Source: Latrodectus hesperus (lineage: Eukaryota; Arthropoda; Arachnida; Araneae; Theridiidae). From it: a stretch of DNA of 64,000 bases. Location: positions 89,786,395 to 89,850,394 of the forward strand of contig CM075853.1 in assembly GCA_037975125.1 (NCBI GenBank), read 5' to 3'. Under the pieces are notes generated by a model. That model did not search any database. It had not been told where the DNA came from and saw nothing but the letters and a program-made list of their open reading frames with translations. A program made the translations under genes and the position numbers. Below, piece after piece: positions 1 through 11,338 of this stretch (its first letter is position 1; every line of letters starts with the position of its first letter).

Positions 1-800
1 GCTAAAATTAGCTTTAATTGATTAAAAGAGTTTCTTTCCTCTTCACCAAATTTAAATTTCCTATCTTTCTTCAAAAGATCACTCAATGGCCTAGCAATAA
101 TGAAATATTTTGGGATAATTTTCCTGAAATATCCAGTCAATCCTAAAAAGCTATGGACCTGTTTCAAATTAAGTGGCTCAGGGAAATGAAGCACAGCTTT
201 AGTTTTCAAAGTAGATGGAAAAATTTTCCCTTCTTCGATGACATGGCCAAAAAATTCAATGCGCTTCTTCAAAAAATGGAAATGCAAGATTTAAGACTTT
301 TTCAAGCCGTTCGACTCCTTCTTCAGTTGAGAAAGACAAAATAATTATATCGTCCATATAAGGTAAAACAATACCATCATTAATCAGTGGTCGGAAAATA
401 GTATTAATAAATCTTTGAAACACGGCTGGGGTATTGCACAGTCCAAAAGGAACCTTAAGAAATTGGTACTGTCCTTCATGAGTTACAAATGAAGTGTATT
501 TTCTACTATCCTTCTATACATCTACATGGAAAAATCCATTCTTGAGATCAAATGTACTAAACACACACGATTCCTGCAATCTATCTAATATATCTTCAAT
601 CAATGGGAGGGGAAATCTATCTTTTACAATTTCTTTATTTAATCTCCGATAATCTATGCACAAACGAGGTGTTCCGTCTTTTTTCTTTACGATTACTACT
701 GGGCTACAATATTCTGAAGAACTGGGTTCTATTATACCTTGTTCTAACCATTCATCTATTTGGGTTTCAACTATCTTTTTTCTGAAAATGGTAATCTACG
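1..800 (-). pseudogene. Reverse transcriptase domain of the left gypsy element
   Basis: Minus-strand translation gives a gypsy-type RT in order: a segment after the protease with KKKDGTPRLCIDYRRLN (about 650-690), FSTFDLKNGFFHVDV (about 520-565), FVTHEGQYQFLKVPFGLC (about 430-490), the catalytic LPYMDDIII box (about 340-370) and the thumb motif HSFLGLTGYFRKIIPKY (about 100-160). The aspartates of the YMDD box are kept. A TAG stop follows the FFHVDV motif, so the copy cannot make full-length Pol. The domain runs to the window edge, where RNase H would start. Confidence 0.8.
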
Positions 801-822
801 GGGTTGATGAGATATAGGCTCA

Positions 823-1512
823 TTACTTTTTGAACAAAATATCTAATTGAACATTAGTTGATTTTGTTTTATGTGGTACATAACTCGAAACTAATTGTTG
901 CAACTTATATTTAAATTTTTTTGGAATACTAGGTTCAATGTTCAGTTCAACTTCATTAAAAGTTAAATCAACAGGTAGAACTGATAAAATATTAATTTCT
1001 TTTACACATTGATATTTATTTTTAATCTTAATTCCGTTTTCATTAATTAAGGTATCACCCTGCATTAGTACATTCATTCCTATGATGGCATCATATGATA
1101 TAACATTATTTTCAACCACATAAATATCTTCTTCACACTTAAAATCATCTATTTTATTATTTCCTTTAAAATAGCCCAACGGCTTTACAACACATTTACC
1201 AAAACCACTTAGAGAAGAATTTAACGGAAATAACTCTACAAAATTTAATTTATCAAAGACAGATTTACGAATCAAAGTTACTTGGCTTCCAGTATCTATT
1301 AATGCATTAGCATTCAAATTATTAATAATTACATCATTCAGTATTGTTTTAACATTAACATTCATTGTTGCTACTTCAGGTTTAGAATTAGTTTCTGGAC
1401 ACAATGAAGCCTTATGTCCAAAATTATTACATCGAAAACATTTAATACCCTTCTCTTTATGTTTACAAAATTTAGAAATATGATTTTTTTCACCACAATT
1501 AAAACAAATTTT
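823..1512 (-). pseudogene. Zinc knuckles and retroviral-type aspartic protease of the left gypsy element
   Basis: In this minus-strand frame two CCHC knuckles (CFNCGEKNHISKFC and CFRCNNFGHKASLC, about 1400-1510) lead into the protease, whose active-site box is ALIDTGSQVTLI (about 1270-1310), followed by a typical FG.CVV flap-like segment and a second hydrophobic strand (AIIGMNVL). The longest ORF starts at a TTG within the second knuckle, so that start is not biological. The frame differs from that of the Gag repeat region by one base, with the shift at about 1512. In an intact element these would be one Gag-Pol reading frame. Confidence 0.75.
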
Positions 1513-2894
1513 ATCATTTCATCATCAAAATCACTGTATTTCATTTTTCCAAAAACATCATTGTGCCTTATTTTATTTACATTTTCATTCTTAGAATTAA
1601 CTCTATTACTATATTCATATTTTGATTTCGTTTTATCAAAATTATTATATTTATCATGAGAATTATATTTTGTTTTCGTTTTATCGAAATAATCATACTT
1701 AAAATGAGAATTATATTTTGTTTTCGTTTTATCGAAATTATCATATTTAAAATGAGAATTATATTTTGTTTTCGTTTTATCGAAATTATCATATTTAAAA
1801 TGAGAATTATATTTTGTTTTCGTTTTATCGAAATTATCATATTTAAAATGAGAATTATATTTTGTTTTCGTTTCATCGAAAGCATTTTTACTTTTAACAG
1901 AATCACTTTTTATTACTTCATAAACTTTGAGTTTTTCTTTAAATTCACTTAAATTCTTACATCCATACCAAACAATTTTGTATTCTTGTTTATCATTTAT
2001 TCCATTAATAACATAATGCATTAAGGCAGATTCTTCAATTTTACCGCAATTGCACAACTCCTTCATTTTAAAAAAATACTCCTAAACAGATTCATAATCA
2101 TGCATTTTCCTTTTAAGCAAAAGATCATGTAAGTTAGCTGAGTTTATTTCAAACGAAAATTCATCGATCAAGGCTCATCTCAATTTTTCCCAAGAATTTA
2201 TTTGTGATTCTGTCCGAACGAATAATAGAGCATTTCCTCCTAAAGATCTTTTAGCCATAACAAATTTTTGTAAGTCTGAAAAATTAAATAATTTCAACAT
2301 ATCCTCAAAATGATCAATCCAATTAATTACATTTTCATGTGATTCTGCATTAAATTTAGTAATAGTGCTTTCGATATCTTCATAATTAATATTAACACTT
2401 GGAATAACAGTATGTGCATAAAAATCATTTTCACAAACATTTTCATTATTCTTAAAATAGTCAGATGCACTTTTCTTTTTACTTATATTGCATTGCATTG
2501 AAAAATCATTTCTACTTATCTCTTCTTCCACTTCACATTCTGAGTCAGCAGTTTCCGAATCCTCTTTAGTATTTCGAGCTAAAAGTTCAAGGTCACATAA
2601 CAGAGACAAAATTCTTTCTGCGAGCTCAGCTTTGGATCCTTGAAAAGAAATATTTAAAATGTTCGATGCAGTAATAAGTTCGCCAAGCGAAAACTCATTG
2701 TTTATAATTTTTAATTTGTCTCGATACTCATTACTTTCGATATCAAAATCAAAACCATCAAAATTTCTAATTCTTTTACGATTTAATCTATCTCCATCAT
2801 GATCAAAAATCAATCTATGCAAAATTGTGATTTTATCTGCTTTAAAATTTTTCAATGCAACGCTTATTTCTTTTATATCGTTTAATATCATCAT
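1500..2894 (-). pseudogene. Gag with SAP-like N-terminus and 16-residue repeats
   Basis: The ATG at 2894 opens a 239-residue stretch. Near residues 70-105 it holds a SAP-like motif (LGELITASNILNISFQGSKA), then an acidic linker and a capsid-like domain (NVINWIDHFEDMLKLF, QINSWEKLR). A TGA at 2175-2177 and a TAG near 2080 interrupt one continuous frame, which resumes (EYFFKMKELCNCGKI) and runs into five in-frame copies of a 16-residue Lys/Tyr/Asp-rich repeat. It then falls out of frame just before the zinc knuckles. The domain order matches arthropod Ty3/gypsy Gag proteins. Confidence 0.7.
1610..1885 (-). repeat. 48-bp tandem repeat inside Gag
   Basis: Five near-identical 48-bp units begin at 1658, 1706, 1754, 1802 and 1850, with a degenerate unit on the left. 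Being a multiple of three they encode a 16-residue repeat (DNFDKTKTKYNSHFKY) without breaking the frame. The unit is very rich in Lys, Tyr and Asp and sits between the capsid-like domain and the zinc knuckles. Confidence 0.9.
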
Positions 2895-3073
2895 GTACTT
2901 TCAAAAATGTTCACGTACCTCTCAAAGATGTTCGATGAGGATCCACGTCTTTCTCTCGTTCCAAACCGATACTTAACGTAACGTCTTCTTCTAATGAAAA
3001 TCCTTCTAACTATCTGATGCGATAATCATTCAAACACAATATGAAATTTTTTTGTAATTCAGCTAATCATCTC

Positions 3074-3090
3074 AATCCCACTTCTGAGTT
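3074..3090 (-). promoter_or_regulatory. Possible primer-binding site of the left gypsy element
   Basis: Directly inside the LTR, the minus strand reads CAGAAGTGGGATT. This matches the complement of the 3' acceptor/T-arm region of eukaryotic tRNA-Leu (from memory). It lacks the TGG that would pair with the CCA end, so an internally trimmed primer would be needed. Confidence 0.35.
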
Positions 3091-3091
3091 T

Positions 3092-3420
3092 TGTGGGACG
3101 GGGAGTGGCCAAGGCGTAATTAACTAATTAACAATTCTTATACAAAGCCTAATATTTAATTAACATGTATTTACAAATATAAATATATACAAGTTTGAGA
3201 TATTTACAATTAATCATCTTAATAGAATGAAATTTAAAGTTCAAGTTTAAAGTTATGGGGGACAGGAGCAGTCGTCTTGCTGCTATCAAAAAGGAACGTC
3301 TTCGCGTCTTTTGGATTATTTCTCTTCCGCCCCGCTCACTGGGGAAGCTGTTGCGCCTCTCGAGCTCCTTCTCAAGTGGGCAGTTGAAATAGTGACGTCG
3401 GCTATTAAGTGGTTCACCCA

Positions 3421-3423
<3 letters not shown>
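3092..3423 (-). repeat. LTR of the left gypsy element (5' LTR in element orientation)
   Basis: About 332 bp with TG..CA ends on the minus strand (TGGTGGGTGAACC ... GTCCCACA). It is placed between the Gag leader and the (AT)n tract and is far more GC-rich than its flanks. The second LTR is outside the window, so the borders rest on the terminal dinucleotides and on the primer-binding-like sequence next to it. Confidence 0.55.
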
Positions 3424-3494
<71 letters not shown>

Positions 3495-3502
3495 ATATAT
3501 AT
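3423..3502. repeat. (AT)n microsatellite
   Basis: About 80 bp of nearly uninterrupted AT dinucleotides, abutting the LTR terminus. The repeated Ile-Tyr ORFs predicted across it are artefacts. Confidence 0.95.
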
Positions 3503-3639
3503 ACTTTATATATATACTTTATTGTATTCTATGCGTTAATTTCTATTTATGTGCTTTTTTGTTTAAATTATTTATATTTTTGTTTAGTTTCATTTTTCAT
3601 CTAATTTCAGAATTGCTTATGAAAAAATTTAAAAATTTA

Positions 3640-4395
3640 AGAACGTAAGTTCAAAAAGAAAATAAGAAGCTGAAAGAAAGAAAGAGTGGTTCTGCTGGAC
3701 CTTCCTATGATTCAATATGGGAGCATTTTGAAAGACTCATTTTTAAATGATGCTTGCACTCCAAGAAACAGCATCAGCAATCTAGATTACTAGATTGTGA
3801 ACTCGAAGTAAGGCTTTTATTATAATTTCTTGATAGTTTCCTCATTCTTTACTACAATTTTTCTGACACTACTTCTAATAATACATTTATAATTTCAATA
3901 ATTAAGAATCCTTTTTGATAAAGAACTATTCTTTTGGTTAAAAAAATTAATTTTCTATAATAGTAGTAGTAAAATTTATAAATTGTGCTTTAAACACTAA
4001 CATGTTTATATATAATTCAAGTTAAGTAAAATAAGTTTTCTCTCATTTATTTTTAATAGGAATTTACTATAGATCCTAACATGTGCATGCAATTTAATTC
4101 AAGTAAACTGATTCCTTATCTCTTTTACTGATTTGTTAATAGGAATTAACAGACACAGAAAGTTTTCGTGATGCATCTGAATGGAAAATACAATCCAAAT
4201 CTACAAAAAGAAAGAGGAGAGATGATGACGAACTGTACAAAAGTGCAGTTAATTGCTTAAAAATTTAAGCGAAAAAAACCATATATAGAAGAAAATTTTT
4301 GACTTTATGTTGCCAGCAGAATTGCTGGGATTAAAGACAAGCAAAAAAGAAATGCTCTTCAATTAGAAATAATCAATTTAATAAACCCATTTGAT
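3640..4395 (+). pseudogene. MADF/BESS-type protein pseudogene, C-terminal exons
   Basis: Two exon remnants flank a recognisable intron. The first (about 3665-3808) reads KKLKERKSGSAGPSYDSIW then, after a one-base frameshift, LNDACTPRNSISNLD and DCELE. The donor is GAA|GTAAGG at about 3809. The acceptor is TAATAG| at about 4140, followed by ELTDTESFRDASEWK, DDDELYKSAVNCLK and a BESS-like helix (KDKQKRNALQLEIINLI). BESS motifs are protein-interaction tails of MADF-domain DNA-binding proteins. The N-terminal MADF part is not seen; the gypsy element lies where it would be. At least two further frameshifts or stops near 4260-4310 make function unlikely. Confidence 0.6.
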
Positions 4396-5817
4396 GAAGA
4401 TTATAATTTTTTTTGTCTTTATTGTATACTTCAATATTATAGATCAAACATTTAATAAATTTAATAGATTGTTAAAAATTCAGATAATTAAAATTGTTTT
4501 TAATTTCTTCAGCAAAGTAGTTTCATTTAAAGTTTTGTTAGTTATTCAATACATGAGACTATTTTGCCATTTTATAATGTTTTCAGTTTGTGTTAAACTT
4601 ACATTTGCACATTTAAACTGAAACTTCAGTCGAAGTAAGTATGCTATATAAAAATATTTAATGTTAATTTTACTTTTATTTTCATTACATTAATTTCCTG
4701 TTTTTCTTTTTAGCAAGTTAATGCATTATAATTAAATGTTTATACGATTTCATTACTATTCTGCATATAATTAAATTCTTTTATACATTTTTTCCCTTGA
4801 GCACTCTTACATAATGTTTATTTACTCATGCAAAATATATTGTCCTCTTACAACTCCATTTGCTTTTGACAGTATGTAAATTAGATTTTAAAATAAATTC
4901 ATATAATTATGAAAATACTGGAGTGAACAAATAAAATAGTGAAATGATTTTAATGTAAACAAAAATTTCTATTTAATTAAACATTAAAATATTATTCTTG
5001 TATATATTATGTATTAAATTGATATAAATCAATATAAAATTTTAATTTCAAGCCTTTTTTCAATTCGTTTTTATGATGAAGCATTTTTAACATATTATAG
5101 GTTATAGTAAAACTAGTTAAAAATAAAATTTAAAAAGGGCTGTGGGTAAAATGAGTGCTTAGAATATTAAATGATTAGTAGAATAACGAATAAGAAAAAT
5201 CATTAAGCCTTTTTCTAGCTGCAACTATATTTACAAGATATGAAGCTTTTGCAATACAAGTGCTGTTACACAACATAAATTCTCATCAAATTACAATTTT
5301 AATAATGAAATTAAATACAATATTTGATTAAAATAGAAATCTTGTATTTGTTCCTATTTGCGATGTAAATACAAATAATGTTAAAGTAAGTATAAAAATA
5401 ATTTAATTCACATCATGATCAATATTTAGAGTATTTTGACTTCCAATGTAAAGCAATTAACTAATCATTGAAATGAACAATAAAGACTAATTGCAATCAC
5501 TACTGCACAATTAAAGAGTGTCATATACATGAGCTTTCTCCATATATGTCTATCATCGAGTGCTTGACAGTTTTACAATGAGCAATAACAAGTGCAATAA
5601 TGACCCACAACTTATGTGAACTCTTCCTAGAAGAAAATCCACTGTATATATTCAAATGCCTCATCATGACCTTCAATTGCAAGATTATCAGCTATGAGGC
5701 TAAATAGCACTTCATTCTTTTAGTTTCATACAAATTTCTTAACATTCTTTTCAGTTTGAAAATATAATATGAAACAAACTATTCATATAATGTCATCACA
5801 TAAAATGCTATCAATTG
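4396..5817. other. AT-rich intergenic DNA
   Basis: No supported gene. The short ORF at 4391-4621 is hydrophobic low-complexity translation of T-rich DNA without a recognisable domain. Confidence 0.6.
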
Positions 5818-6398
5818 CACTACTGACCATTAAAATTGCTACACCAAGAAGGAATGCAAATAACAGAACGATATTTATCGGACACATACATTATAGTGGA
5901 AAGAACAAGTGATTAGATTTACAGGAAATTAGGATGTATAGATCTTGAGAAATCAGTACCCAGAGCAGCCACCTCTGGCTGCAATAACAGCATTTATCCG
6001 CCTAGGCATGGAGTCAAACAGAGATGGCATGTACGGGGATCTCAATCCATGCAGCTTCAACACTATGACACACACAGTTAATCGACAGTAGTGGATGGTG
6101 AGTGATGACGTGCCAATCGCTCGGCAACCATTGACCACACGTCCTCAATTTGTGAAAGATCAGGAGAACGTGCTGGCCAGGGTAATAGTTGAACCTGTTC
6201 TGTATCAAGGAAGTTTAGAACAGTACGGGCAACATGCGGTCGTGCATTATCCTGTTGAAAGAAAGCATTAGGGGGGGCCTCGAAGATATGGCAGAACCAC
6301 GGGCCTTAACACATCGGAAATGTAACGGTTGCTGTTCAAAGTGCCGGTAATGCGAACAAGAGGTGACACGCTGACCACTAGACAAGTTGGGCGGCAAA
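5818..6398 (-). mobile_element. Truncated Tc1-like transposon (same family as 11740-13142)
   Basis: The left terminal inverted repeat (CACTACTGACCATTAAAATT) and about 550 bp match the full-length copy at 11.7 kb. Reading leftwards it holds the C-terminal third of the transposase, ending in MPRRINAVIAARGGCSGY and a TGA at 5953-5955. Similarity stops near 6366-6398, so the helix-turn-helix part and the other terminus are lost. The flanking dinucleotide is TG rather than TA. Confidence 0.8.
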
Positions 6399-6539
6399 AA
6401 TCAATATTTAACTTTTATATGTTTTGGTAGTGTGTTTAATTTTAACAAACATATAACAAATTGCCTAAACAAATGATAAAACTATACCTACACTGCTAAA
6501 TTTAAAAACATATGATAAAAGAAAAATAGCTTAACAATT

Positions 6540-7640
6540 TAAGAATGAGATTTATTGGAACGAAAGGAAGGAGACAGATCTGTGCCTACTGTTATTAAAA
6601 ATGAATAAAAATAAAACAATCATATTAAAACACCTGTTGCTAGAAATCTTAAAGTCAGCGATAATTTCTCAGCAGCAGGTATAGGCTCTCTAAACTTTGT
6701 CCTCTTCATTTCAAGTAAAGGTTACACTTTTGAATGGATATCTTCAAACGTTTGAGTATCCATCCGTAAAAATCGCCTATATCCTTCGGAATCCTGTAAT
6801 ATAAAAAATATAGCAATAAAAAATCTACCTCCAGAATTTTAAATCTTTGATTGTAAAAAATCAGATTACAGTATTTTTTCCAAAGAAAATGTAAATCAAG
6901 GACATTTTTACAGCAATTTTACTTAAAATATTTCACACTTTATGGTTACTTGTGTTTCCTGAACATTTCCTGGTATCATGTGGTTAAATTAAAAAGTTAA
7001 TGCATATTTACTCAAAATCATCAAAAATACTCAAGATCATCTTAGTAATAAATGCTATACATATGAGGAACAATTGTCAAACAATATTTAACAAAAATGG
7101 ATGTTTAATGTGAAAGGTTTTAAGTATACAAATAAATACTTGCATACTTATTTGTATGTCTATTGTCTTGTATGTCATATTTATTTGCATCTATGACTTC
7201 ATTTTTTTTTCTTTTGAAATAGGAAATATACATTTTTAGACGAAAACAGTGAACAGAAAAATAATTAAATTGGGTTTAAGTATATTATATCCACACATTA
7301 TAGGAAAACCGATAACGAAAAATATCATTAATATATGCTCAATAAATTAAGGAATTAAAATCTTTTAATGAAATAAAAAATTATTGTTAATTTCATTGCC
7401 GCCATGTGTAATTTTTAGAAAAAAATCCTTATTTCACATATTTCAAACAACCTTTAAAAAATACAAATACTAATACAATGACTAGTTAAGACTTATAACT
7501 AAAATATACTTCAAAAATTATTTTACACTTACTTCTAAAGCAAGCTCCTTCATGAGGTTATTAAAACAACCAAGACTTTCTCTAATTAGAAGCCATTGCC
7601 TACTTCAAACTCTTTTCTTTTCTTTTTGAATGCGTTTATT
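6540..7640 (-). pseudogene. HARBI1-like (PIF/Harbinger) transposase pseudogene
   Basis: Two minus-strand exons are visible. The upstream one (about 7640-7533) ends RESLGCFNNLMKELALE at a GTAAGTG donor. The next begins at 6793 after TTACAG and reads DSEGYRRFLRMDTQTFEDIH, then, past a TGA, REPIPAAEKLSLTLRFLATG. This is the conserved N-terminal block of Harbinger transposase-derived proteins (..LMRELQLED.E.FRRFLRM..AEERLAVTLRFLATG). The splice joins in phase (GAA|GAT). The DDE catalytic part expected further left was not found before the Tc1 remnant. I infer a decayed host HARBI1-like gene or transposon. Confidence 0.65.
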
Positions 7641-7799
7641 AATAACCAAACATGAAACAGGCAGATATTTTTCATTTTTACGTCTGCAAAGATTATCTTT
7701 TCCCATTTTAAAAGTAAAGGTACACACGAAGCAAGATGGCGTATAGTAAACAAAATTTGGCTATAAACTAAATTCCCAAAATATGAATTCATTATGAAA

Positions 7800-8096
7800 T
7801 GTGGACAACTTCTGAGTAAAATATGGCAACCTTAAAAATGTTAGCCAGAAAGGGGATCTATTATTAAATCTAGTAAAACTGTTATTTTCTTACAGCAAAC
7901 CTGAAAGAAATCTCAAGCATTCATTGTATGAAAAGAACGAGTTGCTCAAATTTTTAGCTATGACGTCACGTAATGTAAAGTCTACGGGAGTTGCTCAAAC
8001 TGAAATCTGGGCAACTGTAATGTAATAGGGGCTTCAGATATTTTAATGGATATTATCTGGACATATATTAAAAGTAGGTTATTAACTGCATTGTAC
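7800..8096. other. AT-rich spacer
   Basis: No coding potential or repeat structure that I can support, up to the LINE 5' end. Confidence 0.4.
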
Positions 8097-8283
8097 CTGG
8101 GGCCTGAGCAGCTACCAGGTGCGTCGGCAGGTGGTGGATCAAAAAAAGTCCTGTAGGAATGACAGGATAGCCTTGAATATAGAATCAGAGGCCATGAAAC
8201 AGCTCCCGTAAGCCCCTGTGTTATGCGACCCATGCCTAGGGCTACTTGGCACCGCGTTAATGGTGCCTTAATGGAGCCTGTAC

Positions 8284-8886
8284 CCAGCAAATACAAACTG
8301 CCGGAAAAAATCCTGGCCGCTGCTGGCCAATCTGGTTTTCTATTAGCCACAGCAAGCCGCTCATGGTTGTTTGATGGCCCAGCTCCGGCATTACGGTGAC
8401 GAATGTGTGCTGGCCAAAATTAACCGGGCCGGTGCTGGATGATAAGTAGTGGACCAACAGATTCTGGCTATTGTTGGCCCTGAAGCTGTTAGCCAGCAAA
8501 ATTAAGATAATTATTTGAAGCGGTATTTTTTATTTTATCAGCAAAGAATTTTTTCCAAATAAGATTTTTTGTGATGTTAATTAATTTTTAGATAAGTTTT
8601 TACATTTTAAACCCTTTAAAAACAATTTTTCAGAAAGAAATTTAATTTTCACTTTTATTGTGTTTACCGCGTGACAATATGAAGTCAGATAGTGTGAAGT
8701 GTTTGTGTCAGAGTTGGACATTAATGTGAAGTGGCGGAACATTTCAATGTTGTGTCTGTGAACCAAGAGAATTATAAGATAAGTATGCATTTATTATTGT
8801 TGTTTTTATCAGGATAGAATTGTTATGAATGATGCAAGACTGATATATTTATTTTATGTTGAAATATTATTTAATTATTTGTTAAG
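8284..8886 (-). mobile_element. GGCC-rich element, short copy A, inserted in LINE leader
   Basis: About 600 bp interrupts the LINE leader between GGAGCCTGTA and GCGAACTTCTAGAG. Its left 210 bp is GC-rich and full of GGCC/GGCCA motifs; the rest is AT-rich. The whole insert matches 14620-15215 in inverted orientation, starting CCCAGCAAATACAAACTGCC. It lacks the second GC-rich terminus of copy B. No ORF of note. Confidence 0.75.
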
Positions 8887-8979
8887 CGAACTTCTAGAGC
8901 TTTTTTGCCTTGCCAAGTAACTCAGGCAATGCTGGGTGGACTGTTGTATTACCTTAGCCTATTAATTAATTGTTATTTT

Positions 8980-9966
8980 ATGGCTGAAAAAACAGAAATA
9001 ACAAACCTTTCTGCATTTGCAGGTGAAGCCTCTGAAGTAGACCTGGCTGAAAAAGACAAGCGAACCCAGAGGCAATCTAGTGAAAGGGCAGTAATGAATC
9101 CTTCACAGGAGATAGAAATGACCTCCAAACCATCTTCTTCTGATGAGAGTCAGGAAGCTATCACTAGCATGACTGACTCTCTGAAAAGAATGAAGCTTAA
9201 AAAGAGACTTTCTGGTGCCCAGAAAAAGAAGCTGGTGAAGGAACGCAAAATCGCCGAGGAGACTTGGGTTGAAAAACCCAAGGCAAACAAAGGCGAAAAG
9301 CGTCCCGCAAACCGGAAAGACCAGGGCAAGGCGAGAAAAGCTGCCAGGAAAGAAGGACCTGGAGGATTTTCCTACAAGGCGGCTCTCACGGCGGTCAAGA
9401 TGGCTGTGCTCATAGAAGGCCAACCGGAAAAACGGCAAACAGAGGAACAAGCCTCCGATTGGGAATTCTTGTTTACCGAGAAAATAGGAAGGAATTAGGA
9501 AGGTTTTGCCCCAACCTTCCTATCCTGTAAACTTGAGAATGGGGCACTCATTGTCAACTGTGCAGATCTGGGGAGTTCAAAGTGGCTGGAACAGACTGTC
9601 AGTGACATAAGCCCCTGGCTGGGGCAAAAACTCTTGGTGGGTGAGGGAAGGAAACTTGTCAGAACCACTTAGATAATTGCAAAACTGACGAAAATTTGCA
9701 GTAAACTAGAGCCTAAAGAGATCCTGAAAAAAATTCAGGCACAGAACGGTGGGGTCACTCCAACGGAGTGGAACGTTCTTAACATTAAGAACGAACCAGC
9801 TGGGCAGACCATCGTTCTTAGAGTTCCCAAACTAGATGTTGCCACATTTGCTGTAAGGGGATATAAGTTTTATATTGGACTTCACCAAGTGCAGGCTAAA
9901 GTACTTGACAAACCTGCTCCTGCTGATGGGGGTGAAGGTAGTTCAAGTCAACCTCCACCACAGTAG
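8980..9966 (+). pseudogene. LINE ORF1 (copy 1)
   Basis: The frame opens at ATG 8980 (MAEKTEITNLSAFAGEASEVD) and runs 328 codons to TAG 9964-9966, broken by TAG at 9496-9498 and another TAG near 9670. The N-terminal half is Ser/Glu-rich then strongly basic (KRLSGAQKKKLVKERK). The C-terminal half (CADLGSSKWLEQTVSDI, IVLRVPKLDVATFAV) resembles the RRM-like nucleic-acid-binding half (DUF4780-like) found in ORF1 of some arthropod LINEs. An earlier in-frame ATG-like start at 8905 lies in the leader and is not conserved as a start in the other copies. ORF2 overlaps its last 62 nt. Confidence 0.75.
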
Positions 9967-11338
9967 AAGTGGTACTACTAACCTCAGTAAGAAGTTTCTT
10001 GCTGGGGATATACACATGGCTCTCATTCAGGAACCCTGATTGGTTAGGAGGAGAATCAGTGGCCTCAAAGGAACTAAAGGTAAGCTTATCTATTGTACTA
10101 ATGGTAACGCTAGAACTTGTATACTCTTACATAAAAACATTGAGGTTTTACCCCTCTCTGAATTTATCCTTAGGAACCTGACAGCTGTGAAATCAGACTC
10201 AACATAGAGGGTAGGGACAGGGAAATAGTTTTTGGCTCTTGATACCTGCCCTATGATGAGAAAGCTCAACCTGACCATTCTCTGCACAAGCTCATGAACT
10301 TTTGCAGAGATAACAACTTACAGGTAGTCCTAGGACTAGACTGTAATGCTCACCATGTTGTCTGGGGAAGTACGGACATAAATAAGAGGTGAGTACCTTT
10401 TAGAGTTCATTCTAAACTATGGGCTAAATATTCTAAATGAGGGCAATGAACCAACTTTCATTACTTCCAATCCATCTGAAGTAATTGACATTACTATAGC
10501 GACAACGCTGATTAATAAAAATATCAAAAATTGGAAAGTAGATGGGAGACCTTCTGGCTCAGACCATCAAAACATCCATTTTGAAATTCACTCTAATGTG
10601 TGTCTGGATCGCATGTTCAGAGACCCAGTTAGGATGGACTGGAAGAAATTCCAGGAGGATTTGACTGGGTTGGTTGAGCTCGGGAAGAGACCTATTACAG
10701 ATAACTACGATCTAGAAGTTACAGCAGACCTTTTGCAAAGTAGTATTCTAGATTCTTATCATAACAATTGCCCTATTCGCACTAGGAGAGCTGAACTACA
10801 AAGTCCTTTTTGGAATGACTCTCTGGCAACTGAAAGGGCAAATGTTAGGAAACTTTTTAACAAAGCTAAGAAAAATGGTGAATGGGAGAATTATAAAACG
10901 GCCCTCACTAATTATAACAAACTTGTTTGGAAAAGCAAAATTAACTCCTGGAGGAAGTTCTGTGAAGAGATGGATTCTATCTCTGAAGGAGCTATAGACT
11001 CCAGAAACTCCTCTAAAGGGATGAACCTATTTTAGTTGGGACCTTAAAGGACGAAGAGGGTAATTTTTCTGTTTCCGGGAAAGAGGTTATGGAAATTATG
11101 ACCAAAACCCACTTTCCAGTAGCGAGAGATATTTACAGCAACGAAGGGGAGCACTGTCAATAGCGATCAATGCACCATCTCTAAAAACATCGTTAACTAA
11201 AACAATGTTAAATGGGCAATCTCTGCCTTTAAACCTCTAAAAATCCCAGGGCCTGATGGAATTATGCCTATCATGATCCAGAAAGCAGAGGAGGTTATCG
11301 TACTAGTGCTAACTAGAATTTACAAAGCTAACTTAGCA
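9905..11338 (+). pseudogene. LINE ORF2, 5' part: endonuclease and start of RT (copy 1)
   Basis: Begins inside ORF1 at the position where the 62.9-kb copy has ATG (here TTG 9905). APE-type endonuclease motifs appear in shifting frames: NLHHSRSGTT, LIQEP, then DCNAHH near 10340-10360 and the SDH catalytic box near 10560. The linker ORF 10598-11035 is open, then a segment with FKPLKIPGPDGIMPI (RT finger motif). It stops at the insertion of element copy B. Multiple frameshifts make it non-functional. Confidence 0.75.

Larger units (their letters stand above)
1..3423 (-). mobile_element. Ty3/gypsy LTR retrotransposon, partial (runs off left edge)
   Basis: Read on the minus strand this is LTR, leader, Gag, two zinc knuckles, aspartic protease and reverse transcriptase. 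RNase H, integrase and the second LTR would lie left of position 1. The gene order fits a standard Ty3/gypsy element. It is dead: two in-frame stops lie in Gag (near 2175 and 2080), a frameshift lies just before the zinc knuckles (about 1512) and a stop lies in RT (about 515). An (AT)n microsatellite abuts the outer LTR end. Confidence 0.85.

Noticed and set aside
1610..1885. Regular 48-bp repeat as a CRISPR-like array
   Set aside because: The units are contiguous with no unique spacers, lie in a Gag reading frame, and the host is a eukaryote.
1414..1952. Plus-strand ORFs at 1414-1659 and 1656-1952 with repeated hydrophobic units
   Set aside because: Antisense shadows of the Gag tandem repeat; the sense strand gives a coherent Gag.
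3311..3648. ORFs of repeated Ile-Tyr residues across the microsatellite (also at 13700, 23732-24061 and 57522-57872)
   Set aside because: They are translations of (TA)n, which is open in every frame; no start context or flanking coding signal.
9103..9450. Minus-strand ORF of 115 residues
   Set aside because: Antisense to LINE ORF1, which has family-typical sequence and is shared with copies 2 and 3.
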